64,000 nt of DNA from Ancylobacter koreensis (GCF_023016525.1 NZ_JALKCG010000002.1:85001-149000), one strand, 5' to 3'; shown: positions 14,643 through 23,250, counted from the first letter of the stretch. Notes: a model not told the origin generated them from the letters alone. Numbers and translations are program-made.

Positions 14643-16089
14643 GGTCCTGCCTCCTCCTGCGGGAATCGGGATCGGGGTCCTCGCCGGCCGGGGCGTCCCG
14701 GCGCGAGGGGGCGTCGGCGCGGGAATCGGAATGGCGGGGCTGGGCGTCGTAGCCGGTGAGACCGGCGGCAGTGCCGGGCCGGGCGATGAGGAGATCGATG
14801 GGGCCGCTGCCCTGCTCGGCGAGCGTGTCGAGCAGCCGGGCGCGATCGCTCTCGATGAGGCGCGCGGTCTCCTCCCGCGCGGCATGGATCTGAACTTCGA
14901 GCCCGTTGCGACCGGTGCGCAGGCGTACGGTCACGAGGCCGAGCTCGACCGGATGGAGCTGGATTTCCAGCACCCGCACCGGCCCGCGCGCGAGAGGCGG
15001 CGTGCCGGCCGCAGCGGGCGTGGCATCCGTGCCGCCGACGCGGACCGCCTCAGCGATGGCATCGGCGAGTTGCAGGGCGGGAGACGCGGCCGTCGCCGTG
15101 AATCCGGCGCTTGCCGTCGCCGTCGGAACGGCCATGCCGGCGTCGGGCGCTGCCGGGCGCGCGGGGGAGACGGTGTCGCGCATCCGTTCGGGGCGTCGCA
15201 TGGTGACGTCGGGCGAGGCCTCGCGCGACGTCCGGCCGGAATTGACGCGGGAAGGCGAGACTTCCTTCGGTTCGCCGGCCTCCTGATTCTCCGCCGACTC
15301 TGCGGCCGGCGCTCGCGGCATGTCGTCCGGCGCTGCGAGTGGGATCGCGGGACCGTCGGGCGTGTCACTGGCGGAGCGGGTCGTCGGGCTATCGGGCGGG
15401 GCGATCCCCGTCCCGGCTGTCCTGTCGGCCTCCATCACCGGCGCGAAATGCGTCTCGCACAGGAGGACGGTGGCGCCGGGCAGCCGGGGGGAGGGCGACT
15501 GCGAGGAAGTGTCGGCGGCGAGAGGGCGCGTGAGGTCCCCGGCCGCCGACGGATCGTCCGGCCGGGTGGACGGCTCGACGCCGGCAAGGTCCGCGATCAG
15601 CGCCTCCGGCGCGGGACAGAGGACGACTGCGGCGCCGGGGCCGGGAAGGGAGGGATCGGCCGGCGCAGCGGCCTCGTCGGCAGGGTTTGTGTGAGTCCGC
15701 GCCGATGTGGAACCGGACCTGGAATCGGCATCCACGTCAGCGGCGTTCGGCTGTTGCAAAGCCGGCTTTCTATCCGTCAATGCGTCCAGATGCAGAAAGC
15801 TGCGGACATGGCCGAGCAACGTGTGGTGCCGGCCACCGGCATGGGACGGCCCGGCGGGCGCGGCAGTGTCCGTCGCGAGCGTCGATGTGGCCGTTCCTGG
15901 GTCGGCGAACCTGCCCCCGTCGGTCTCGGCATGTGCGCCTCTGCCGCCCTCGGGCCGGCCGCCGCGCCCGGCAAGCGCGTCGATCTCCGCCAGCAGGCTG
16001 CCGAACTCGCCGGTATCTGCCGCGCGGTCGGGGCGGGCCGGCTCGTCGTCGGACTGCGGGCGGGCTGCGTTGATCAGGACCGGAATCAC
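14590..16089 (-). CDS. fliK: Flagellar hook-length control protein FliK
   Basis: 499 residues from a GTG preceded by GGGAGG; its GTG overlaps the motC stop. The first 350 residues are low-complexity, rich in Ala, Pro, Asp and Arg, as expected for the ruler part of FliK. The C-terminal switch domain is recognisable (VRVLEIQLHPVELGLVTVRL, LEVQIHAAREETARLIESD). FliK is secreted during hook growth and flips FlhB specificity from hook to filament substrates. The N-terminal part is poorly conserved, so the identification rests on the C-terminal domain and the operon. Confidence 0.85.
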   Translation of the reverse strand: MIPVLINAARPQSDDEPARPDRAADTGEFGSLLAEIDALAGRGGRPEGGRGAHAETDGGRFADPGTATSTLATDTAAPAGPSHAGGRHHTLLGHVRSFLHLDALTDRKPALQQPNAADVDADSRSGSTSARTHTNPADEAAAPADPSLPGPGAAVVLCPAPEALIADLAGVEPSTRPDDPSAAGDLTRPLAADTSSQSPSPRLPGATVLLCETHFAPVMEADRTAGTGIAPPDSPTTRSASDTPDGPAIPLAAPDDMPRAPAAESAENQEAGEPKEVSPSRVNSGRTSREASPDVTMRRPERMRDTVSPARPAAPDAGMAVPTATASAGFTATAASPALQLADAIAEAVRVGGTDATPAAAGTPPLARGPVRVLEIQLHPVELGLVTVRLRTGRNGLEVQIHAAREETARLIESDRARLLDTLAEQGSGPIDLLIARPGTAAGLTGYDAQPRHSDSRADAPSRRDAPAGEDPDPDSRRRRQDHDEPSHPAADADRNDRR

Positions 16090-17870
16090 AGCGGGCCTCC
16101 CGCGAGCACATCGTCGGCGCGGTGGAGTGCGGCCTGCGCCTTGGCGAGGATGGCGGGTGGCGGGTCCGGTTCGGTGTCGCCGGATGGGTTGGACGAGGAT
16201 TCCGCCTTGGCGGTGCTCACGGGCGCAGGGGCGCCGTCGGAGGCGTGTTCGACCGCGCCGGCGACGGACCTCGCGGCATCAAGGAGGCGCCCATCGGCAG
16301 AGGAGAGCCGCTCGCGGGCGATGCCCTGCAGCTCGGCTTCGGCCACGTCGAAGCGATCGGCCGAGGCGGCCATGGCGGCGGCGCGGTAGAGCCGGGCGCG
16401 GTCGGCATCGAGACTGCCGGGCGGTGCAGCCGCCAGCACGCGCGCCGCCGCCATGGTGGCCGCGGTGGTCCGGCCCTGCGCGACGGCGGCCTGCGCGACC
16501 ATCAGCGCGATTTCGCGCCGGCCCTCCGGCTCGATGGGCGCAAGGAGGTCGTCGAGCCGGTGGAACTCATTGGCGTCGTTGAGAAAATCCATGCGTGTCA
16601 GCGCTGCCGCGAAACGCTGGCGGAAATTGCCGGCATAGACGGAATGGCGGAAGCGGGCGAGGTAGGCCGAGCTCAGCCGCTCGAAGCCGGAGAGGTCGTT
16701 CGCCTGCGCCGCGATGAAGATCTCGCGGCGCAGCGCCGCTTCCTCGACCAGCGTGCCGGGCGCGATGAGCCGGGCATAGCCGAGCAGGGCGGCCGCGCGC
16801 GCGGGATCGCGGCGCACCCACAGCGCCGCCTGCGCCAGCGCCACCTGCCCGGCGAGGCTGGCCGGGAGCGCGCGGGCGTCCACCTCGCCGAGTTCCTTCA
16901 GTGCGTCCGCCTCGCGGCCCTCCAGATAGGCGAGGCTGCCGCGCACAAGCCGCTCGTCGATGTCGGGGTTCGCGCCCTTTCCGAGGACGGCGCGCAGCGT
17001 GGCCGGGCCGCCGCCGCTGAGGGCGAAGATCACGAGGGCGCGGGCGTTGAGCGGATCGCGCCAGGCAAGGCTGTCGGCGGCCCGCAAATCCCGGTCGATG
17101 CTGGCGATCAGCGCGTTCTGCGCCGCCAGCGCCTCGCCCGAGCCTGTCGCCATGCGGTCCTGCAGGCGCTGCAGCTCGCGCACGTCGCGGTAGAGCGGGG
17201 GCGCGGGAATGGCGGGAATATCGGCGCTGCCGGCGGCGTTGGCGCCTCCGTCGGGCGCGGGGCCGGGCGGTGCGGCGGCGTGCGACCCGGCCGTGGCGGC
17301 CGATCCGCCATGGGAAGCGGCGTCCGGGCCGGCCGTCTCGCTCGCCGATGCGGGTGGAAAGAGCGTGGAAAGCGGCGTCGCCAGCAGGCCCCAGCCACCA
17401 CCGGGTTGCACCCTCTGCGTGTGTTCTCCATAGCTGGCCGAAGGCGATGCGGCGGAGCCCGCACCCGCCTCGCCGGGCTCCGGCGGCGAAAGGGCGGGCG
17501 CCAGCGCCGCGATCTGCGTGGCGGGCGGCGGAACGGGTACGGCGACCGCGACCGGCTTTGCGGGATCGGGGGCAGGCGCAATGGCCGAGGCTGCCGGCTC
17601 CGCCGCGCGGGGCGGGAGGGCCGACGGCCGCGCGAGAGGCAGGGGCACCGGCCGAACCGTCTCGGCCGGCTGGGCCAACGGCGCTGGCTTCGGCTTCTTC
17701 GGGGGCGTGGGAATCGCCGGCATCCCGTCCGCTGCTGCGTCGGGGGAATCGGCACGCTGTTGTGCCGCGTCGAGCGCGCGGACGTCGCTCCACGGGTCCG
17801 GCTGCGCCCGTGCCGTGGGGGCGGCGGCGAGAAGGGTGGCGGCCAATGCTCCAGCAAGGATGGATCTCAC
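16086..17870 (-). CDS. motC: Periplasmic motility protein MotC
   Basis: 594 residues from a GTG with GAAGGAGA upstream. A signal peptide (MRSILAGALAATLLAAAPTARA) is followed by a Pro/Ala-rich region of about 200 residues and a conserved helical C-terminal domain (YRDVRELQRLQDRMATGSGE, ARALVIFALSGGGPATLRAV, RHSVYAGNFRQRF). It matches MotC of Sinorhizobium, a periplasmic protein that binds MotB and is needed for torque. The long Pro-rich spacer is longer than I would expect. It overlaps motB and fliK by four bases at each end; its chaperone MotE is encoded at 25289. Confidence 0.87.
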   Translation of the reverse strand: MRSILAGALAATLLAAAPTARAQPDPWSDVRALDAAQQRADSPDAAADGMPAIPTPPKKPKPAPLAQPAETVRPVPLPLARPSALPPRAAEPAASAIAPAPDPAKPVAVAVPVPPPATQIAALAPALSPPEPGEAGAGSAASPSASYGEHTQRVQPGGGWGLLATPLSTLFPPASASETAGPDAASHGGSAATAGSHAAAPPGPAPDGGANAAGSADIPAIPAPPLYRDVRELQRLQDRMATGSGEALAAQNALIASIDRDLRAADSLAWRDPLNARALVIFALSGGGPATLRAVLGKGANPDIDERLVRGSLAYLEGREADALKELGEVDARALPASLAGQVALAQAALWVRRDPARAAALLGYARLIAPGTLVEEAALRREIFIAAQANDLSGFERLSSAYLARFRHSVYAGNFRQRFAAALTRMDFLNDANEFHRLDDLLAPIEPEGRREIALMVAQAAVAQGRTTAATMAAARVLAAAPPGSLDADRARLYRAAAMAASADRFDVAEAELQGIARERLSSADGRLLDAARSVAGAVEHASDGAPAPVSTAKAESSSNPSGDTEPDPPPAILAKAQAALHRADDVLAGGPL

Positions 17871-19108
17871 GGTGCCGTCTCCTTCAACACGATCTCGATG
17901 CGGCGGTTCTCCGGCGCGTTTGGATCGGCCGCATTCTTTGGACTGCGATCGGCGGAGCCTTCGATCTGCCGGATGCGCTTCTCGTCGAGACCGCCGCGCA
18001 CCAGCATGTAGTGAGCGATGTTGGCGCGGGCGGCCGAGAGCTGCCAGTTGTCGTAGGTCGGCGAACGAAACGGCCGCGCGTCGGTATGGCCGCGAATGAT
18101 CACTTCGCCGGGGCGGGTGGCGAGCGTCTGGGCGATGCGCGCCATGACCTGCACCAGACGCGCGTCGGGCACCGCCGAGCCGATGGGGAACATCGCGAAG
18201 TCGATGTCGTCGGTCAGGCTGATGATGGTGCCCTCGCCGGTCTTGCGTACTTCGACATGCGGGCCGGCGGCCGCGCCCAGAGCGCTGGCGACATCGGCCT
18301 TCACCTCCGCCTCCAGCTTGCGCGCCGCCTCGCCATTGGCATCCGGCTTCGCGCCGGTCCTGTCATCCGTTTTCGTGTTCGCCTTCGGTTCGGCCGCTGG
18401 CGCGCTGCCGGCGCGGGGCGCCGATGCCGTCTCGCCCGTGGCGGGAGGCGGAGGCGGAGAGGTCGCGTCCGCCGCCGCGTCGGGGCGCGGCGCGCCGGCG
18501 TCCGGTCGCGTGCCCTGAGGGGCGTGGATGCCCTTCGCGCCCTGCGCCGTGGTCAGCGCCTGCCGGCTGGAGGTCATCTGCCAGTAGACCGGGTCGAACG
18601 GGTCGCGATGCGCGTCGCCGCTGCCGGTGCCGGGCGCGCCGTTTTCGCCGACGGCCTGATCGGGCGAGGTCGGCGCGTTGGGCGGGGCATTGGCGATGAT
18701 CTCGGCCAGCACCGCATAGGGGTCCTGGAACAGCGCCTTCTCGCGCGGGCCCTGCTGCAGGTCGTCGCCCGGCCCGGTGCCTTCGCCGGTGGTGTTCTTC
18801 AGCGAGGACATTTGCTCGCCATCGGCGGAGGTGCCGGAATCCTTCACGTCTTCGGGGTCGTTGAGGCCTTTGCGCTCGCTGATGCTGTCGGCGAGGTTCA
18901 CCGGGTTGAAGTAGTTGGCGATCGCCTTGCGCACGTCCTTGTCGGTGACGTTGATCAGCCACATGATCAGGAAGAACGCCATCATCGCCGTCATGAAATC
19001 GGCATGGGCAACCTTCCAGGCGCTCGAATGGTGCTCGTGCTCCTCGTCGTCGTGACGCTTGATGATGATGAGCTCGTGGTGTTCCTGCTGCCCGGCCATC
19101 GTGCTCAC
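17867..19108 (-). CDS. motB: Flagellar stator protein MotB
   Basis: 413 residues. The N-terminal cytoplasmic tail is rich in His and acidic residues. The single membrane helix carries the proton-accepting Asp (AHADFMTAMMAFFLIMWL, Asp37). A long periplasmic linker of low complexity follows, then an OmpA-like peptidoglycan-binding domain (IIRGHTDARPF, AARANIAHYMLVRGGL, PENRRIEIVL). It forms the proton channel with MotA, whose gene lies 15 kb away at 33966. The GTG at 19108 overlaps the fliH stop; an ATG three codons in is an alternative start. The expanded linker fits a partner such as MotC. Confidence 0.95.
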   Translation of the reverse strand: MSTMAGQQEHHELIIIKRHDDEEHEHHSSAWKVAHADFMTAMMAFFLIMWLINVTDKDVRKAIANYFNPVNLADSISERKGLNDPEDVKDSGTSADGEQMSSLKNTTGEGTGPGDDLQQGPREKALFQDPYAVLAEIIANAPPNAPTSPDQAVGENGAPGTGSGDAHRDPFDPVYWQMTSSRQALTTAQGAKGIHAPQGTRPDAGAPRPDAAADATSPPPPPATGETASAPRAGSAPAAEPKANTKTDDRTGAKPDANGEAARKLEAEVKADVASALGAAAGPHVEVRKTGEGTIISLTDDIDFAMFPIGSAVPDARLVQVMARIAQTLATRPGEVIIRGHTDARPFRSPTYDNWQLSAARANIAHYMLVRGGLDEKRIRQIEGSADRSPKNAADPNAPENRRIEIVLKETAP

Positions 19109-19776
19109 CCCACCGCCGCGCCGAGCCGCTCGGCCCAGGCGCCTATCCGCGTCTCGACGGTCGTCGAGGCGGCGACGAGCGCGACGTCGGCGCCGCTGGC
19201 GGATTCGAAGGCGACCGGCGCCTGCGGATCGATGCGCGCGCGCAGCGCCTCGACGAGGTCGGGCGCGCCGGTGACGCGCAGGAGTGGTGCATCTCCGGCC
19301 GCCAGCAGGTCGCGGATCGTCGTCGTCATGTCGGACAGCGCCCGCTCGCGCACGGCAACCGCCAGAAGCGGAGAAAGGATGCGTGCGAGCCGGGCGGACA
19401 GGTCGTCCTCCAGCCGGCGCAGCCCGTCCGCCATTGCGGCGGCGAGGACGTCGCCCTCCTGCACCGCCCAGAGGCGGCGGGCCTCGGCGAGGTCCCGTTC
19501 GGCCTGCGCGCGCTGCTCCTCGCGGTCCTGCGCGCGCTGGCGCTCGAAGGCCTCGCGGGCGGCGGCCTGCGCCTCGGCGCGTGCCGTCTCGGCGGCCGCG
19601 GCGGCGATCGTGGCCGGATCGGGCGCCTCCGGTCGGGCTGCCGGCGCGGGCGCAGGCTGGGAAGCGGGCTCGCGGCGCGCGGCGCTGTCGCGCGTACCCG
19701 CAGCAGGGCGGGGCACGCCGGGCTTGCCGGGCATGGACTGCGAGAAATCGGGGAGATGGCGCAGCATGGCGTGCAT
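19105..19776 (-). CDS. fliH: FliH-like export-apparatus protein
   Basis: 223 residues; its ATG overlaps the fliF stop as TGATG. The N-terminal third is rich in Pro and Ala, followed by a long Ala/Glu/Arg coiled coil (about 60-130) and a C-terminal domain (LARILSPLLAVAVRERALSD, VETRIGAWAERLG). This architecture is that of FliH, the negative regulator and scaffold of the FliI ATPase. Sequence conservation is low in this family, so the call rests mainly on layout and position directly after fliF. fliI is at 36477. Confidence 0.7.
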   Translation of the reverse strand: MHAMLRHLPDFSQSMPGKPGVPRPAAGTRDSAARREPASQPAPAPAARPEAPDPATIAAAAAETARAEAQAAAREAFERQRAQDREEQRAQAERDLAEARRLWAVQEGDVLAAAMADGLRRLEDDLSARLARILSPLLAVAVRERALSDMTTTIRDLLAAGDAPLLRVTGAPDLVEALRARIDPQAPVAFESASGADVALVAASTTVETRIGAWAERLGAAVG

Positions 19777-21428
19777 CAGACCCGCGCCTCCTGCTGCATC
19801 CACTGCCGGAGAATGGCGGCGGCCTGCTCCTCGTCGAATTCGATGATCTGTTCCAGCCGCTTCTGCGGCGAGCGGTTCATCTTGGCGGTCAGGTCCTCGA
19901 TCAGGCTGACCGGCTCGGCCGGTCCGGCGCCGCGCTCCACGCCTTCCGGCGCGGGCAGTTCACCGGCCGCCGCCAGCGGAGCGGTGAGCAGGCCGGTGTC
20001 GATCATCTCGGCCTCCTCGGGGCGCGCGACGATGGCGCGCACGGCGGGCCGCAGGCCGAACCAGATCAGCAGGGCGGCGACGATGAGGATGGTGGCCGCG
20101 TTCACCAACGTGCCGGACTGGCGCATCATCACATCCGACCAGGAGAGCGGCGCCACCGGCTCAAGCTCGCCATTGCCGGCGGCGAAGTTGACGGCGGAGA
20201 CCTTCAGCCGGTCGCCGCGCGTCTTGTCGAAGCCGGCGGCGGCGCCGGCGAGCTGCTCGATCTCATAGATCTGTGTCTCCAGCGGCACCGCGTCCTTCGC
20301 CTCGGCCGCGCCGGCGGCGGGCGCCAGCCGGGCGCGGTTCACCAGGATGGCGATCGACAGGTTCTCGACGTTGAAGCCCTCGCGCACCGTCTCGGTGTTG
20401 CGCGAGGAGATCTCGAAATTGGTCAGCTCCTCGCGGCGGTTGCTTTCCTCGTTCGAGTTCGAGCCGTTGTCGGCGCCGGTCTGCTGCGCGGGAATGTTCT
20501 GCTGCACCGAGGCGGAGGCCTGCTTGGTGCGGTTCTGCGAGGTCCCGGTCTCCTTGACGACGCGCACCGAGCGTTCGGTCTTCGAGGCGGGGTCGTAGGT
20601 GGTCTCGGTGGTGGTCACCCGGTTGGTGTCGAGCCGGCTCGTCACGCTGATCTGGAAATTGTCGATGCCGAGATAGGGGGTGAGCGCGCGGCGGATCTTC
20701 TGCTCGGTCTCGCGGTTGAGCTGCTCCTGCAGCAGCACCTTCTTGCCGGAGGAGGCATTGGCGGGATCGTCGCCGGAGGCGAGCACGGCGCCCTCCGTGT
20801 TGAGCACGGTGACGGCATCGAGCTTCATGCCGGGCAGCGCCGCCGCGACGAGATGGCGGATGGCCTCGGCGCCGGTGAAATCCTGCGCGTTCTCGGTGCG
20901 GATGACGACGGAGGCGGAGGCCTGCTGCTCCTCGCGGCGGAAGGAGGCGCGGTCGGGCAGCACGATGTGCACGCGCGCGGCCTTGATGCCTTTCATGGTC
21001 TGGATGGTGCGGGCGAGTTCGCCCTCCAGCGCCCGCACGCGGGTGATCTCCTGCATGAAGGAGGTCAGGCCCAGCGAGTGCACCTCGTTGAACAGCTCGT
21101 AGCCGGAGCTGGAGCTCTGCGGCAGGCCCTTCTCGGCCAGCAGCATGCGTGCGCGCGCCGTGTCCGAGGGGGCGACCAGCACGGCGGTGCCGTCGGCGTT
21201 CACGTCGAAGACGACGCCGGCATCCTTGAGCGCGCCGCCGATGCGGGTGACGTCCTCCCGGTTGAGGTTGGCGTAAAGCGTCTCGGTGGCGGGGCGGCTG
21301 AGATAATAGGCGCCGAGCCCGATGGCGGCGAGGACGGTCAGGCCGATCAGTCCGAGGGCGACGAGCCGACGCGCGCCGAGCTGGCGCAGATTGCCGAGAA
21401 GCAGGTCGAGCTGCTGACTGCCGAACAT
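19776..21428 (-). CDS. fliF: Flagellar MS-ring protein FliF
   Basis: 550 residues, the usual FliF length. There is an N-terminal membrane helix (about 20-43), ring-building YscJ-type domains (ETLYANLNREDVTRIGGALK, LLAEKGLPQSSSSGYELF, ARVHIVLPDR) and a second helix near 435-455 (ATILIVAALLIWFGL). The cytoplasmic C-terminal tail (KRLEQIIEFDEEQAAAIL) binds FliG. It is the first gene of a six-gene operon in which every gene overlaps the next. Upstream is a 339-base gap with very strong inverted repeats. Confidence 0.97.
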   Translation of the reverse strand: MFGSQQLDLLLGNLRQLGARRLVALGLIGLTVLAAIGLGAYYLSRPATETLYANLNREDVTRIGGALKDAGVVFDVNADGTAVLVAPSDTARARMLLAEKGLPQSSSSGYELFNEVHSLGLTSFMQEITRVRALEGELARTIQTMKGIKAARVHIVLPDRASFRREEQQASASVVIRTENAQDFTGAEAIRHLVAAALPGMKLDAVTVLNTEGAVLASGDDPANASSGKKVLLQEQLNRETEQKIRRALTPYLGIDNFQISVTSRLDTNRVTTTETTYDPASKTERSVRVVKETGTSQNRTKQASASVQQNIPAQQTGADNGSNSNEESNRREELTNFEISSRNTETVREGFNVENLSIAILVNRARLAPAAGAAEAKDAVPLETQIYEIEQLAGAAAGFDKTRGDRLKVSAVNFAAGNGELEPVAPLSWSDVMMRQSGTLVNAATILIVAALLIWFGLRPAVRAIVARPEEAEMIDTGLLTAPLAAAGELPAPEGVERGAGPAEPVSLIEDLTAKMNRSPQKRLEQIIEFDEEQAAAILRQWMQQEARV

Positions 21429-21466
21429 CGGGCTTGGCTCCGTGCAGGATCATCGGGGGGCCGGCA

Positions 21467-21498
21467 CGATGCTCCGGGAGAGAACTCCCGGAGCATCG
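21467..21498. repeat. Perfect 14-base-stem hairpin upstream of fliF
   Basis: CGATGCTCCGGGAG pairs perfectly with CTCCCGGAGCATCG around an AGAA loop. It lies 39 bases upstream of the fliF ATG. No T-run follows on either strand, so it is not a standard terminator. It may be an operator or a structured 5' leader that controls the fliF operon. Confidence 0.75.
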
Positions 21499-21662
21499 GC
21501 TTCACCCCGGAACGCATCGGACGGGCGGGCTTGGAAGACCGATGCGCACGCGGCGAAGTGGGCGCGGCGCTTGCGCGCCCTTGCCCGAACGCACCATCGC
21601 GCCGGCAGCTTGTGCGGAGATTGCGCGGAGGCCGGCGCACGGCCGGCCATTGAAAAAGAAGA

Positions 21663-21691
21663 GGCCGCGCTCCCGGGGAGAGAGCGCGGCC
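21663..21691 (-). terminator. Intrinsic terminator of the flagellin gene
   Basis: On the minus strand, GGCCGCGCTC and GAGCGCGGCC form a perfect 10-base stem with a 9-base loop, followed by TCTTCTTTTTC. It lies 77 bases after the flagellin stop. Confidence 0.85.
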
Positions 21692-21767
21692 AGTGGCGTT
21701 GGTGGTTGGCACCAGGGGTAGGCACGTCACGTGCGGGCGCGGGCGCCGGGGCGGCCCGCGACCGTCA

Positions 21768-23021
21768 TCAGCCGCGGAACAGGCTGAGCACGCTCTGCGA
21801 GCTGGAATTGGCGATGCCGAGCGACTGAACGGCGAGCTGCTGCTGGGTCTGCAGCGCCTTCAGCTTGGTCGACTCCTCTTCCATGTTCGCATCGACGAGC
21901 GAGCCGATGGCGCGGTTGTTGGCGTCCTGCAACGCCTGGACGAAGTTGGTCTGCGACTCGATACGGCTGGCGGTGGAGCCGAGGCTCGTGGACGCATCCG
22001 TAAGATCGGTCAGGGCGGCATCGACGATCGAGGTGTAGTTCGCGATCTGGTCGAGGTCGTTCTGGCTCGAGGTCAGCTTGGAAATGTCGATATCCATGAT
22101 CGAGCTGACCGTCGCCTTGCCGTTGGCCGTGGCGGCCACGCGGGACTTGTCGAGAATACCGAGGTCGTTGGTACCCGACGCACCCAGCGAGTTCTTCAGC
22201 GCGAGAACAGCGCCGTCGAGGGCCGTCTTCTTCGTGGTCTCGGCGGTGGTGAAGGCACTGTCGCGGGTGTTCTTCGCCGTCGCATAAGCGGCGTCACGGG
22301 CGGCGACAGCCGCGGCGTCCATGGCGCTGCCGGCGAAGGTCGTGTCCGCCGTGCCGATGGCAGTGTCGTAGGTCGTCGTCGCCGTGGTCTTGGCGGTGTC
22401 GAAGGCCGTCGTCGCCGTGGTGGCGGCGGTGGAGTAGGTCGCCGACGCCGTGGTCACCGCGGAGTCGACCGCCGAGTGAACGGTGGTGTTCGAATCCAGC
22501 AGCTTGAACTTGCTGGTGTCGATGTCGATCGTGTCCACCTGCACCGAGTCGCCGGTGCGGGAGAACGAGGCGACCACCGCCTTGTTGGCATTGTAGTTGG
22601 ATTCGCTCGAATCGACCGACAGCCAGTTGCTGCCCGAGATAACCGTGCTCTTGGCGTTGTTCCGAACTTCCTTGAGCAGGCTGCCGATTTCGGTCTGCAG
22701 CTTGGCACGATCAGCGTCCGGAGACGCGGCCGTGATCAGCTTTTCCTTCACCTTCTGCAGGGCATTGCGGACGGTGTCGAGACCGGTGTTGACGGTGTCG
22801 ACCGAGGACTTGGCGAGGCCCAGCGAGTCCTTCACCGCACCGAGCGCACCGTTGTCGGAGCGGGTCGTGGTGGCGATGGACCAGTAGGCCGCATTGTCCG
22901 ACGCCGAATTGACGCGCAGGCCGGTGGAGACGCGGTTGTTGGTGTCGTCGAGCGAAGAGTTGATGGTCCGCAGGGTCTGCAGGGCGACCATGGAGGACGT
23001 GTTGGTCATAAGGCTGGTCAT
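21768..23021 (-). CDS. fliC: Flagellin
   Basis: 417 residues from an ATG with AAGGGA upstream. The N-terminal D0/D1 region is classic (LRTINSSLDDTNNRVSTGLR, VNSASDNAAYWSIATTTRSD), as is the C-terminal one (TSLGSTASRIESQTNFVQAL, ANMEEESTKLKALQTQQQLA, SQSVLSLFRG). The centre, residues 189-275, is unusual: very rich in Ala and Thr and built of six 11-residue repeats with an aromatic at position 6 and Ala at position 9 (for example TATTAFDTAKT, TATTTYDTAIG). This suggests a helical surface insertion. It is the only flagellin gene in the window and a single-gene transcript. FlaF and FlbT (41660, 42015) are its expected regulators. Confidence 0.97.
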   Translation of the reverse strand: MTSLMTNTSSMVALQTLRTINSSLDDTNNRVSTGLRVNSASDNAAYWSIATTTRSDNGALGAVKDSLGLAKSSVDTVNTGLDTVRNALQKVKEKLITAASPDADRAKLQTEIGSLLKEVRNNAKSTVISGSNWLSVDSSESNYNANKAVVASFSRTGDSVQVDTIDIDTSKFKLLDSNTTVHSAVDSAVTTASATYSTAATTATTAFDTAKTTATTTYDTAIGTADTTFAGSAMDAAAVAARDAAYATAKNTRDSAFTTAETTKKTALDGAVLALKNSLGASGTNDLGILDKSRVAATANGKATVSSIMDIDISKLTSSQNDLDQIANYTSIVDAALTDLTDASTSLGSTASRIESQTNFVQALQDANNRAIGSLVDANMEEESTKLKALQTQQQLAVQSLGIANSSSQSVLSLFRG

Positions 23022-23136
23022 AGGAATGTCCCTTGAGTTGATGTGAGTTTTTTCACGGGACATACCGGGCTCTAACCGGCATGGCAGGGGCGGCTTCATG
23101 CCTTTGAGGGTCTCCGGCTCTCGCCTTGCGACCCGG

Positions 23137-23162
23137 CTGCCGTTCCCTTCCGGGAGCGGCAG
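23137..23162. promoter_or_regulatory. Hairpin in the likely flagellin 5' leader
   Basis: CTGCCG-T-TCCC and GGGA-G-CGGCAG form a stem with one mismatched pair. It lies 116-141 bases upstream of the flagellin start and downstream of the candidate promoter at 23184-23211. FlbT of Caulobacter acts on the 5' untranslated region of flagellin mRNA, so this is a candidate target. Confidence 0.4.
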
Positions 23163-23183
23163 TCAATCTGCCATGGAGACAGC

Positions 23184-23211
23184 CTCGCAGCTCTGGCTTG
23201 CGCGGAGCTTG
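23184..23211 (-). promoter_or_regulatory. Flagellar promoter-like element upstream of the flagellin gene
   Basis: On the minus strand: CAAGCTCCGCGCAAG (12 of 15 bases match the consensus), then CGAG in place of CTAG exactly 10 bases after GCAA. It would give a leader of roughly 150 bases. Confidence 0.4.
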
Positions 23212-23250
23212 CCGCTCGAATGGCGCGGCGCGGCGAGGGCTGAAAAGCGA

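Larger units (their letters stand above)
21429..21767. other. Gene-free, strongly structured region between fliF and the flagellin gene
   Basis: I see no gene in these 339 bases. They contain the perfect 14-base hairpin at 21467-21498, an 8-base inverted repeat CGCATCGG/CCGATGCG (21513-21520 with 21539-21546), a 7-base one GGGCGCG/CGCGCCC (21560-21566 with 21574-21580) and the flagellin terminator at 21663-21691. An imperfect, one-base-longer version of the flagellar promoter element can be read near 21620-21635 on the minus strand. Confidence 0.6.

Noticed and set aside
22236-22451. CRISPR-like or DNA-level tandem repeat in the flagellin gene
   Set aside because: The 33-base units are only loosely similar as DNA. 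The periodicity is at the protein level and in frame.
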